Part shown: in pieces, positions 1-7,602 of the stretch
Numbering within the stretch: position 1 is the first letter of the stretch
How the letters are laid out: every line of letters begins with the position of its first letter
Assembly: GCA_013824385.1 (NCBI GenBank)
Contig: PNNU01000073.1
Coordinates: 1 to 10,987, forward strand
Source: Anaerolinea sp.
Lineage (GTDB): Bacteria > Chloroflexota > Anaerolineae > Anaerolineales > Anaerolineaceae
Direction of reading: 5' to 3'
DNA length: 10,987 bases
Made by a program: the position numbers and the translations under genes
Notes under the pieces: generated by a model
Database searches by the model: none
What the model was told of the DNA's origin: nothing
What the model saw: the letters and a program-made list of their open reading frames with translations, nothing else

Positions 1-1
1 A

Positions 2-751
2 AATTATGACATCCTTCAAAACCTCAAAGAACCGATTGAGATTACGCTCCGCTATCTCGAGTTGGTTTGGAAGCTCCCCAATTACGATTGCTGGGAAGAA
101 CACCCTGAATACTTGCATACTTATTCACTCTCAACTGTTTTTGCCGGTTTTCATGCCGCAGGAGAAATGATTGATTCTGGCAAATTGGACTTGAAAAATA
201 GTCCGGTGAATGCTTTGGCAGAGGACGTCCGCAGGTTAATTCTGGATTCCGCGGTCAAGAATGGACGACTGGTCAAATATTTCTGCCCTCCTGGTGTGGA
301 TTCTGTATCGCGTTTGATTGGCAATGACGGCGTGGATGCCAGTTTGCTCGGGGTTTCAATGCCTTATCAGATGTTATCCCCTCAGGACCCGATAGCTTTA
401 TCCACAATCAAGACCATTGAAGAGGATCTGCACCGTACCGGTGGAGGTGTCTATCGTTACAATGCCGATGTGTACTACGGCGGTGGTGAATGGATCCTTT
501 TATCTGCCTGGTTGGGTTGGTATTACACTTCCGTGAACCAATTGGATAAAGCGCAGGTGCTTTGTGAATGGATTGAATCGCAAAGAGACGAAAACGGCTG
601 GCTTGCCGAGCAAGTCAGTGAGCACACGCTTTATCCCGAACATTACGCTCCCTGGGTCAAAAAATGGGGGCCTATCGCCAAGCCACTCACCTGGTCGCAT
701 GCCATGTACGTGATTTTAGTCAATGCGATCAATCAAGGAAAATTGTCATGA
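2..751 (+). CDS. GH15 glucoamylase-type glycosidase, C-terminal part (5' end outside window)
   Basis: This is the last 249 codons of a glycoside hydrolase family 15 enzyme (glucoamylase or glucodextranase-like), which removes glucose from the non-reducing end of alpha-glucans. The frame is open to the window edge, so the TTG at 62 is internal and not a start. Both hallmark GH15 regions are visible. The acid-catalyst block YDCWEE has Glu at nt 95-100, followed by the usual YSLSTVFAGFHAA helix. The late block WLAEQ carries the candidate catalytic base Glu at nt 608-610, followed by PLTWSHA, which matches the family's 'LTWSYA' helix. The first two thirds of a bacterial GH15 toroid is therefore missing only because the window starts late. 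No signal peptide can be judged. The gene overlaps the GH31 gene by ATGA (748-751), so the two are translationally coupled and probably act on the same sugars. The family call is firm; the exact substrate (maltose, isomaltose, dextrin) is open. Confidence 0.85.
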   Translation, partial: NYDILQNLKEPIEITLRYLELVWKLPNYDCWEEHPEYLHTYSLSTVFAGFHAAGEMIDSGKLDLKNSPVNALAEDVRRLILDSAVKNGRLVKYFCPPGVDSVSRLIGNDGVDASLLGVSMPYQMLSPQDPIALSTIKTIEEDLHRTGGGVYRYNADVYYGGGEWILLSAWLGWYYTSVNQLDKAQVLCEWIESQRDENGWLAEQVSEHTLYPEHYAPWVKKWGPIAKPLTWSHAMYVILVNAINQGKLS

Positions 752-3546
752 CCAATAGTGTTACCAAGAATGCAATCCTTTTGCGGCATGATCCTTATGG
801 AGAGATGCATCCTTATATTCCACTGCCCTATGAAAGGTCGCCGCGCGACCCCTTTAGCGGCACACCGGTAGCGTTAAATATTGAAACCGAATTAGCTTCG
901 GCATTTGAATTCTTGTTGTGCGAGTGGAATGAAACGGGAAGTTCACAACTCCATCGCGTGGATGCTGTAAAGACCTCAACCGCCGAAACACTTGTCCATT
1001 GGCAGGCGGTGCTCCCGGCTTTCAAGGGCGGCGAAGTAATCAACTACCATTTCTGCGCCAAGAGTGGAAACCAAACGATCAAGGAAGGAGATTATTCCTT
1101 CCATGTGAACACCTGGGTGGATGTCACCTCGTTGGCGAAGGTAACCCCAACCAAGGATCAACTCGAATTGCAGTTGGCTACCCAACGCCAGGGTTTGTCA
1201 CTCATCATCAACATCGCTCTTGAGGCAGAAGGTAATTTGACTTTCAAATTGTCTACCCATCGAGAGGCGGTTAAGACAAAATCCAAAGTGGATTCCAGCT
1301 ATTCTGTTGATTGGAAAGACCTGCAGATTACTTTGCATGAAAACCCTTTTACTTTTGAACTCAAACGCGCTTCTGACGGGATGTTGATAAAAACCAAACA
1401 GCCGTTCAAGGTGTTGGTTGATCAATCCGGACGCGTGTTGGAATATCATCTTGAATTTGAAAGTCCGACTGATGAAGCATTCTACGGTTTTGGCGAACGC
1501 TTCAATGCTCTCGATCAACGAGGCAACCACCTCGACAATTATGTCTACGGTCAATATACCAGCCAGGGCAAACGTTCATATATTCCCATTCCGTTCTTTG
1601 TATCTTCACGCGGATACGGTATGTGGTTGAAGACCTCTCGCCAGGTGCAGTTTGACCTGGCAGCTGCCAGCCCCGATACATGGTACATCGAAGGCCGGGC
1701 TGAAGACGATGAGCATATGGATATCACCTGGTTCCTTCAGGAAAAACCTTACGAGAATGTCAAAACCTTTACGCTGGCTACTGGCAAACCAAAAGTGCCG
1801 CCTGCCTGGGTATTCGGTCCGTGGATGAGCAGCAACGACTGGAATAGTCAGAATGAAGTGCTTTCTCAATTTCATGAGACGCAAAAACTGCAAATCCCTG
1901 CAAGTGTCTTGGTGATCGAAGCATGGAGTGATGAGATCAATTTCTACATCTGGAATGACGCCCAATACAAAATAAAACCCTCATCCGAGCCGTGCAAGCT
2001 TGAAGATTACAAATTTGCCAAAGATAGCCGATGGCCAGATTTGAAATCCATGGTCGATGAACTCCACAAGAATGATGTGCGGCTTGTATTGTGGCAAAAT
2101 CCGACCATAAAATTCAAAGGGGCGCATGAGCATTTTGAAGACGCCTTGAATCTGGCAGATCAGGCTTACGCTATAGAACATGGCTACGTGGTCAAAAAAG
2201 CGGACGGCAGACCGCATCGCATCGAACAACACATGCCCTGGTTCCAAAACAGTCTTGTACTCGATTTTACCAACCCTGAGGCCGCAGAATGGTGGTTCTC
2301 CAAACGGGAATACATTGTCAAGGAACTTGGGGTGGATGGATGGAAGTCTGACGGCGGCGAGCACGTCTGGGACCCTGATACATGCTTCTTCAACGGAAAA
2401 CGCGGCACGGATGCCATCAATGAATACCCCGTGGATTATGAATCTGCCTACGACCGCTTTATGCAGAAACTGCGCGGTAATGATTTCGTGCTCTTCAGCA
2501 GGGCAGGTTACACCGGTTCGCAGAACTATCCGTGCCATTGGGCCGGGGATGAAAATTCCACCTGGGACGCATTCAGAGCCACCCTGCAAGCCTTGCTCAA
2601 CGTGGGTATCAGCGGACTGCCGTTTGTCGGCTGGGACATCGCTGGTTTTGCTGGACCGATTCCAACCAGTGAGCTTTACCTGCGGGCTGCGGCTTTTTCA
2701 GTCTTTTGCCCGATCATGCAGTACCATTCGGATGTAAACCATTCAGAACGTACCAGCCGTGACCGCACTCCCTGGAACATGCAGAAACAAACCGGCGATA
2801 CACGTGTAGTGCCTGTCTTCCGCAAGTTTGCAAATCTGCGTATGAACCTTCTTCCTTATGTGCTTGATCAAGTAAGATTGAGCAGCGAAACAGGGCTGCC
2901 CTTAATGAAGATCATGGGGCTGGTTTATTCCAATGATGGGAAGTGCCGCGACTATCCCAACCAATATTTCTTTGGTGAGGACCTTCTTGTGGCGCCTGTA
3001 ACCAGAGAGGGAATCGAAGATTTACCGGTCTACCTGCCCGAGGGAAATTGGCGCGATGTCTGGTCTGACCAGATTATGCAAGGACCAGTTGAACTCATTG
3101 TCAATGTTCCCGTGGATCGTATTCCTGTGTACCAGAAACAGGGCAGTATCTTACCTCTTAATCTCAATCACACTGGTGAGCTATGTACCCCGGTTGGCAA
3201 CTCATGTGATCATGTGGATGACCTGACCTTGATCGTGTATCCTGGCGCCGGGAAATGCACCAAACAAATTGGGTTGGCAGATTCCAAATCTATTTCACTT
3301 GAGGCGACATCAAGAATTGACTCATCTGAAATAATGCTGAAAATTTCACCCTCCCCGATCGATTTGCATTTAGTGATTGTCGCGGACCAACCCAAAACTG
3401 TGTTAGTTGATGGAGAGCTGCTGCCAAGAAGGATCGATCAGACTGGTACGCCATCAAATTTTGGTTGGGCGTGGGATGAAGGGTCAAGGGAGATCAAGAT
3501 TCACCTTTCTGCAAAGGTTTCGAACACAATTCTAAACATTCAATAA
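748..3546 (+). CDS. GH31 alpha-glucosidase family protein
   Basis: A 932-residue glycoside hydrolase family 31 enzyme, most likely an alpha-glucosidase releasing glucose from alpha-glucosides. The start ATG at 748 has AAGGAA about 7 nt upstream and couples to the preceding gene; the longer frame back to 664 lies inside GH15. Visible landmarks: an N-terminal Ig-like or CBM-like region (about 1-130) rich in H/P/Y; the GH31 N-terminal beta-sandwich with FYGFGERF at 245-252; the (beta/alpha)8 barrel from about 350 (PPAWVFGPWMSSNDW) to about 700. The candidate nucleophile is Asp535 in GWKSDGGE and the acid/base is Asp601 in HWAGDENS, followed by GISGLPFVGWDIAGF. C-terminal beta domains fill about 700-932. 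There is no signal peptide, so the protein should be cytoplasmic. It is longer than YicI-type members (about 770) because of the N-terminal extra domain and a long tail. Xylosidase or transglucosylase activity cannot be excluded from sequence alone. Confidence 0.93.
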   Translation: MTNSVTKNAILLRHDPYGEMHPYIPLPYERSPRDPFSGTPVALNIETELASAFEFLLCEWNETGSSQLHRVDAVKTSTAETLVHWQAVLPAFKGGEVINYHFCAKSGNQTIKEGDYSFHVNTWVDVTSLAKVTPTKDQLELQLATQRQGLSLIINIALEAEGNLTFKLSTHREAVKTKSKVDSSYSVDWKDLQITLHENPFTFELKRASDGMLIKTKQPFKVLVDQSGRVLEYHLEFESPTDEAFYGFGERFNALDQRGNHLDNYVYGQYTSQGKRSYIPIPFFVSSRGYGMWLKTSRQVQFDLAAASPDTWYIEGRAEDDEHMDITWFLQEKPYENVKTFTLATGKPKVPPAWVFGPWMSSNDWNSQNEVLSQFHETQKLQIPASVLVIEAWSDEINFYIWNDAQYKIKPSSEPCKLEDYKFAKDSRWPDLKSMVDELHKNDVRLVLWQNPTIKFKGAHEHFEDALNLADQAYAIEHGYVVKKADGRPHRIEQHMPWFQNSLVLDFTNPEAAEWWFSKREYIVKELGVDGWKSDGGEHVWDPDTCFFNGKRGTDAINEYPVDYESAYDRFMQKLRGNDFVLFSRAGYTGSQNYPCHWAGDENSTWDAFRATLQALLNVGISGLPFVGWDIAGFAGPIPTSELYLRAAAFSVFCPIMQYHSDVNHSERTSRDRTPWNMQKQTGDTRVVPVFRKFANLRMNLLPYVLDQVRLSSETGLPLMKIMGLVYSNDGKCRDYPNQYFFGEDLLVAPVTREGIEDLPVYLPEGNWRDVWSDQIMQGPVELIVNVPVDRIPVYQKQGSILPLNLNHTGELCTPVGNSCDHVDDLTLIVYPGAGKCTKQIGLADSKSISLEATSRIDSSEIMLKISPSPIDLHLVIVADQPKTVLVDGELLPRRIDQTGTPSNFGWAWDEGSREIKIHLSAKVSNTILNIQ

Positions 3547-3557
3547 TTTATATAATT

Positions 3558-3590
3558 TCATCCCCTATCTGCATATTGGATGGGGGATGA
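3558..3590 (+). terminator. Terminator-like hairpin after the GH31 gene
   Basis: TCATCCCCTATC (3558-3569) pairs with GATGGGGGATGA (3579-3590) over 12 bp with one G-U, leaving a 9-nt loop. It starts 11 nt after the GH31 stop. The tail is only TTTCAC, so termination is probably partial. The hairpin contains the first in-frame ATG of the next gene (3587), which argues for the downstream start at 3626. Confidence 0.55.
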
Positions 3591-3625
3591 TTTCACATGC
3601 ACCCTGTGCGCCAAAGGATAACATT

Positions 3626-4891
3626 ATGAAGACTCATCCATTGTTCCATTCCTTGGTCAATTTCAAGGGCAACGCACGCGGCTGCGTGTATCCAGAGCCC
3701 TTGAATGCCATCCCGGTCAATTTATACGCGCCTTATGTTTCCGTTTTTATGCTGGCATTGGGAGTAACCGATGCGCAAATTGGGCTGACTGTCAGTGTGA
3801 GTTGGGCTTTTCAGCTCATTCTGGCGATATTCAGTGGAACGATCACCGACAAGCTTGGCCGCCGCAAGGCCACACTGATCTTTGACCTTGTATCGTATGT
3901 TATCCCGGCGCTCATTTCGGCAGCGGCACAAAACTTCTGGTATTTCCTCGGAGCGGCCATTTTCAGCAGCTTTATCAGGATACCTCAGAACTCCTGGATG
4001 TGCCTGGCAGTGGAAGATACCGATCCTGACCAGCTGATTGATGTTTTCTCCTGGGTTTATATTGCCGGGCTGCTCTCGGCGTTTTTCGCCCCCATCGCAG
4101 GATTGTTGATCAAATCATTAACCCTGATCCCGACCATGCGGATTCTATATATCTTTGCTGCTGTCTGTTTCACTCTAAAAGCGTTCATCACGTATCGTTT
4201 GACCAGCGAGACCAGGCAGGGACTTGTTCGCATGCAAGAGATGAAAGGCAAGAGCATTTTTACTGGTATGGGAGGGTATGGAAAGATATTGAAGCAAGTC
4301 TTGCATACCCCTAAAACGCTTTATACTGCGGGCATCATGCTGATCTTGAGCATCTGCTTAATGATCAATGGTACTTTTTGGTCTGTAATCGTGACTGAAA
4401 AGATCAAAATCGCAGTCTACAACATCTCGATTTTCGCATTAATCCATTCATTGATTATGTTGTTCTTTTATTTTGTGGTCTCACCGCGTTTGAAGAAATT
4501 CCACTATAAGGTTCCCCTGGTTGTTGGCTTTTTGGGATTTGCCTTGAGCCAACTTTTGTTGATCTTAACACCGGTGAACGGTTATACCTTGCTCATTATC
4601 AGCATCGTGATTGAAGGCTGCTGTCTGGCCACTGTAAATCCGTTGGTCGATCAATTGATTGTGCTGACCATTGATGCCGAAGAACGGGCGCGCATTCAAT
4701 CCATATTGTATGTGGCCGTGATTGTTATCACTACCCCCTTTGGCTGGATCGCGGGGTCTATGTCCGCGGTGAACAAAGCGCTGCCCTTTATCTTGAATTT
4801 CATCTTGTTTATCGTGGGCGGCATGCTGGCATGGATGGCTGGTCGAGAGTCCAAGCATGCCCTTACTTCGCTAAACGATTCTGTTAACTAA
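3626..4891 (+). CDS. MFS transporter, probable sugar carrier
   Basis: A 421-residue major facilitator superfamily membrane protein with about 12 hydrophobic segments. The signature loop between TM2 and TM3 is clear: GTITDKLGRRKATLIF at 71-86, matching MFS motif A (GxLaDrxGrk). A hydrophilic stretch around 195-225 (RQGLVRMQEMKGK) fits the central cytoplasmic loop between the two six-helix halves. I chose ATG 3626 because AAAGGA (3613-3618) lies 7 nt upstream and MKTHPLFHSLVNFKGN is a plausible cytosolic N-terminus; ATG 3587 would add 13 residues and sits inside a hairpin. It lies 79 bp after the GH31 gene on the same strand, so import (or export) of an alpha-glucoside or glucose is the reasonable inference. 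Substrate and direction cannot be read from the sequence, and a drug-efflux role remains possible. Confidence 0.85.
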   Translation: MKTHPLFHSLVNFKGNARGCVYPEPLNAIPVNLYAPYVSVFMLALGVTDAQIGLTVSVSWAFQLILAIFSGTITDKLGRRKATLIFDLVSYVIPALISAAAQNFWYFLGAAIFSSFIRIPQNSWMCLAVEDTDPDQLIDVFSWVYIAGLLSAFFAPIAGLLIKSLTLIPTMRILYIFAAVCFTLKAFITYRLTSETRQGLVRMQEMKGKSIFTGMGGYGKILKQVLHTPKTLYTAGIMLILSICLMINGTFWSVIVTEKIKIAVYNISIFALIHSLIMLFFYFVVSPRLKKFHYKVPLVVGFLGFALSQLLLILTPVNGYTLLIISIVIEGCCLATVNPLVDQLIVLTIDAEERARIQSILYVAVIVITTPFGWIAGSMSAVNKALPFILNFILFIVGGMLAWMAGRESKHALTSLNDSVN

Positions 4892-4928
4892 TAAATACTG
4901 AGTTATCACAAATTATTCTTAAATAAAT

Positions 4929-4961
4929 AGAACGACCTCTTCATTATGTGGAGGTCGTTCT
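4929..4961. terminator. Bidirectional terminator between convergent MFS and manA genes
   Basis: AGAACGACCTC (4929-4939) and GAGGTCGTTCT (4951-4961) form a perfect 11-bp stem with an 11-nt loop, placed between two converging genes. On the minus strand the stem is followed by the T-rich ATTTATTTAAG, the stronger tail; on the plus strand the tail is short. It probably serves manA mainly and also stops read-through from the MFS gene. Confidence 0.8.
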
Positions 4962-5003
4962 TATGATGATAAAGTCATTAAGATTGGTTTTGTTTGATAA
5001 AAT

Positions 5004-5945
5004 TTAACAGCGCGCGAGGAGTGCATTTCCTTCATCCATAAACTCAACCTCAAAGGGAGGGCACTCGGCGGGGATGAAGAGAGTCTCCAACGGGTTAAGC
5101 TTGAAAGCCCACTCGCCTCCATTAATTGTGATTTCTTTATTTATCGAAGTGATGGCAGCAAAGGATTCACCCATGGTATTTACCTTTACATTACTATTTT
5201 TGCCATGCAGCATAGTTAATGAGAAAAATTCACTAACGGCCAGTGTCTTAATTGGAGTGGACAAAACCGTATCATCAAAGCGTTTTACCTCACCTTTTTG
5301 ATTTGGGTTCAGCACTTCTATGGATTCATTTATGTGTAGTTTCCTGGCACCGTCCGCGGGACGATCCCAATCGTAGGCACGGTAGGTGATATCCGAGTTT
5401 TGCTGCACCTCATAGATCAACAATCCAGGTCCAAGAGCATGGATTGTGCCTGGCACGATTAAGATGGAATCTCCAGCTTTTACTGAGCGGAATTCCACCA
5501 GGTCTAATAATTCTTTTTTTCCTGCAGCTTTTTGAATATCCGGGCAAGTCACATTGGGTTTAAAACCGCTAATCAACTGCGCATCATTTTCGGTATCGAT
5601 CACGTACCAGGCTTCTGTTTTGCCATATTCATTCTGACCTGCAAGCCTTTTAGCCTGGGCGTTGTTCGGGTGAACTTGCAAAGAGAGCCACTCAGCACAA
5701 TCCAGGAGCTTGATCAGCAAAGGGAAACGTCTGCCTGATTGTTTCACAATTCTGGATCCCAATAAAGCGGCACCTTCAAGTTCAACTACTTCTGCCAGGG
5801 TCTGACCTGTATGAGGACCGTCCAACACCACATCTTGTTCATAAACGACCCAGGCTTCGGCGGTAATATCTGCCTGGGGTCGCAGCTTCTTTCCCCCCCA
5901 GACATAATCTTTATATATTGGGGCCAATCTAAATGGGAGCAACAT
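5004..5945 (-). CDS. manA: Mannose-6-phosphate isomerase, class I (zinc enzyme)
   Basis: A 313-residue type I phosphomannose isomerase of the short bacterial form; it interconverts mannose 6-phosphate and fructose 6-phosphate in the cytoplasm, feeding mannose into glycolysis or making GDP-mannose precursors. The family signatures are all present. YVWGGKKLR is at the N-terminus. LSLQVHPNN gives candidate zinc ligands Gln90 and His92, GKTEAW gives Glu111, and IVPGTIHALGPG gives His169. EVQQNSDITYRAYDWDRP completes the cupin core. The length of about 313 is usual for the B. subtilis-like group and shorter than E. coli ManA (391). ATG at 5943-5945 has GAAGGTG 7 nt upstream. It lies 144 bp downstream of the fumarase gene with its own candidate promoter, so it is probably a separate unit. 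It stands convergent to the sugar-use genes, in line with carbohydrate metabolism, but no direct link is shown. Confidence 0.95.
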   Translation of the reverse strand: MLLPFRLAPIYKDYVWGGKKLRPQADITAEAWVVYEQDVVLDGPHTGQTLAEVVELEGAALLGSRIVKQSGRRFPLLIKLLDCAEWLSLQVHPNNAQAKRLAGQNEYGKTEAWYVIDTENDAQLISGFKPNVTCPDIQKAAGKKELLDLVEFRSVKAGDSILIVPGTIHALGPGLLIYEVQQNSDITYRAYDWDRPADGARKLHINESIEVLNPNQKGEVKRFDDTVLSTPIKTLAVSEFFSLTMLHGKNSNVKVNTMGESFAAITSINKEITINGGEWAFKLNPLETLFIPAECPPFEVEFMDEGNALLARC

Positions 5946-6000
5946 TCTTTTACACCTTCAGTATTTATGGATGGATTATTGCCATGTTAGAACGCTTTAT

Positions 6001-6029
6001 AATTTAATAATCAAGATATTATAAATCAA
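6001..6029 (-). promoter_or_regulatory. Candidate sigma-70-type promoter for manA
   Basis: On the minus strand TTGATT (6024-6029) is followed after exactly 17 nt by TAAATT (6001-6006), giving a start near 5994 and a leader of about 50 nt before manA. A second -10-like TATAAA overlaps at 5996-6001. The surroundings are AT-rich, so chance matches are possible. Confidence 0.4.
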
Positions 6030-6061
6030 CCTGGCCAGATGACGATCTTTCTTATGGGAGT

Positions 6062-6088
6062 AAAAAAATTTTGGGTAACAAAACACCC
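6062..6088 (-). terminator. Possible weak terminator after the fumarase operon
   Basis: Directly after the fumarase beta stop, read on the minus strand, GGGT (6085-6088) and ACCC (6073-6076) make a short 4-bp stem with an 8-nt loop, followed by AAAA and then a T7 run (6062-6068). The T-run is good but the stem is weak, so partial read-through into manA is possible. Confidence 0.3.
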
Positions 6089-6089
6089 G

Positions 6090-6710
6090 CTAAACCAATA
6101 AACGCTCAAGCTCGGTTCTTGATTGATCGCGTACGGAAGTGTGAAGGCTGTTGTTATGTACATCCATAGTGACGATAACTGGCATTTCTTTGACTTTGAT
6201 AACCCAAATCGCCTCTGGAACCCCGAAATCCAACTTGTGAACGCCAATCACTTCAGTTACACATTCAGTTATCAAAGCCGCGGCGCCCCCAATGGCATGG
6301 AAATAAGCCGCGGGTGCCTCATGGCAGGCTTTAAGGGTTTTTGATCCCATGCCGCCTTTTCCAATTACTCCTCGAAGATTAAAGAATTTAATCACATCTC
6401 CTTGATAAGGCTCTTCACGGATGCTGGTGGTCGGGCCGGCGGCGACAAAACGATATTGTTTTGTGTCCAGACCTGAAACCACGGGGCCGCAGTGATATAT
6501 CAAGCCGCCCTCCAGAATTGGTTTTAGTTGCTTCAGAATCTCCAAATCTTCCGGGGTTGCTGGTGAGATTTTGCTGATAAAGGTATCGTGAATCCATTTA
6601 TGGACGGCATCTCTGCCGGTGATCATGATGCCAGAAAGAAAGATTGATTCACCGACTTTCAGGTCTTCAATTTCATCTACGCTTATGGGAATGTTCAGGT
6701 GTTTTGCCAT
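6090..6710 (-). CDS. Fumarate hydratase class I, beta subunit (C-terminal domain protein)
   Basis: A 206-residue beta subunit of a two-component class I (iron-sulfur) fumarase or tartrate dehydratase-like hydro-lyase, interconverting fumarate and malate in the cytoplasm. It corresponds to the C-terminal swivelling domain of one-chain FumA. Visible family blocks: ITGRDAVHK (30-38), YHCGPVV (72-78), AAGPTTSIRE (90-99) for substrate carboxylate binding, VIGKGGMG (115-122) and FHAIGGAAAL (137-146). The ATG at 6708-6710 has GGAG about 5 nt upstream. It lies 12 bp after the alpha subunit gene, so both are co-translated from the malic enzyme operon. Tartrate dehydratase is the main alternative, but the malic enzyme neighbour favours fumarase. 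Confidence 0.92.
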   Translation of the reverse strand: MAKHLNIPISVDEIEDLKVGESIFLSGIMITGRDAVHKWIHDTFISKISPATPEDLEILKQLKPILEGGLIYHCGPVVSGLDTKQYRFVAAGPTTSIREEPYQGDVIKFFNLRGVIGKGGMGSKTLKACHEAPAAYFHAIGGAAALITECVTEVIGVHKLDFGVPEAIWVIKVKEMPVIVTMDVHNNSLHTSVRDQSRTELERLLV

Positions 6711-6722
6711 GGATTCTCCGAT

Positions 6723-7595
6723 CTATTCGTAAACGATTTCATCACCTTTGATGACGAGCTTGTGATGCCGGTATGCCCAACACATGTATGAAATGGTGAC
6801 AAAATAAGAAGCCGGTAGACGGTAAGTGGAAGCAATCTTTGTGCCCAGCACGGTGGCTTTGCCGCCAAACCCCATGGGTCCAATACCCAGTTCATTTGCT
6901 TCTGATGTAATTCTGTTTTCCAATTGATCCAGATCGGCATCCTGGTTTGTGTCATCTGGTGCGCGTAGAAGCACCTCTTTGGATGCCGCGTACCCTGTTC
7001 CTCGGTCGCCGCCGATGGCGATGCCGAGAAAACCGGGGGAGCAGCCTTCCCCTTGAGCGCGGAAGACGGCATCCAGAGCAGCTTTTCTGACACCATCGAG
7101 ATCGCGGCCGGCATTCAAATCATCATTTGGCAGGGAATACTGCGCCCCTACATTTTCGCATCCGCCGCCTTTGAGGATCAGATCAATGCTTATTTCGCCA
7201 GTTTCGGAAGGTTGAAAATGTATGGATGGATAGTATTGATCGCCAAGGTTGTTGCCTGTATTCTCGCCTGTAAGAGCATGTACTGCATTTGGCCGTAAAT
7301 AGGATTGCTTTGTTGCCAATTCAATCGCAGCCCGAATCTGCCGCGTCAGTTCGTCCTTGTCAATCGAAGCAGGGGATTGCACGAAAAAAATCGGCGTGCC
7401 GGTATCCTGGCAAATAGGGGTTGAATTTTTGCGGGTCATCGCCACGTTCTTGAGGATTGTCTCAAGTGCGGCCTGAGCTGCGGAACCGGGTTCCTCGTTT
7501 GCTAATGCAGTCTTTAGCCGTTCTTCAACCTGGTTAGGAAGATCAGTTGAGGTGCGGCGAACCAATTCAAGCAGTTCTTGTGTGTAGTCTCGCAT
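6723..7595 (-). CDS. Fumarate hydratase class I, alpha subunit ([4Fe-4S] catalytic part)
   Basis: A 290-residue alpha subunit of a two-part class I fumarase (TtdA/FumA N-terminal type), the part that holds the oxygen-sensitive [4Fe-4S] cluster. The motif PICQDTGTP gives Cys62; EGCSPGFLG gives Cys185; YMCWAYRHH gives Cys272. These spacings (123 and 87) resemble the three cluster cysteines of known two-subunit enzymes, so I infer these as the ligands. KGGGCENVGAQYSLP (142-156) and AIGGDRGTGYAASKE (193-207) are other family blocks; the Cys146 in the first is extra. The ATG at 7593-7595 has AGAGGG just upstream, overlapping the end of the malic enzyme gene 7 bp away. The operon as a whole would run fumarate to pyruvate. 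An oxygen-labile fumarase fits a mainly anaerobic host. Confidence 0.93.
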   Translation of the reverse strand: MRDYTQELLELVRRTSTDLPNQVEERLKTALANEEPGSAAQAALETILKNVAMTRKNSTPICQDTGTPIFFVQSPASIDKDELTRQIRAAIELATKQSYLRPNAVHALTGENTGNNLGDQYYPSIHFQPSETGEISIDLILKGGGCENVGAQYSLPNDDLNAGRDLDGVRKAALDAVFRAQGEGCSPGFLGIAIGGDRGTGYAASKEVLLRAPDDTNQDADLDQLENRITSEANELGIGPMGFGGKATVLGTKIASTYRLPASYFVTISYMCWAYRHHKLVIKGDEIVYE

Positions 7596-7602
7596 AATCC
7601 CT

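Noticed and set aside
664..747. An extra 28 codons on the front of the GH31 gene
   Set aside because: This stretch lies inside the GH15 coding frame and the ATG at 748 has a proper ribosome binding site and an ATGA overlap; the extra residues look unrelated to the family.
1981..2589. A 202-codon frame on the minus strand within the GH31 gene
   Set aside because: It is antisense to the catalytic barrel of a clear GH31 protein; its translation has no recognisable domain and no ribosome binding site I can see.
2180..2737. A 185-codon frame on the plus strand within the GH31 gene
   Set aside because: An out-of-frame shadow of the GH31 barrel, low in protein-like composition and without a start context.
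6695..7114. A 139-codon minus-strand frame overlapping the fumarase alpha gene
   Set aside because: It shares DNA with the well-supported alpha subunit in another frame and has no domain signal.
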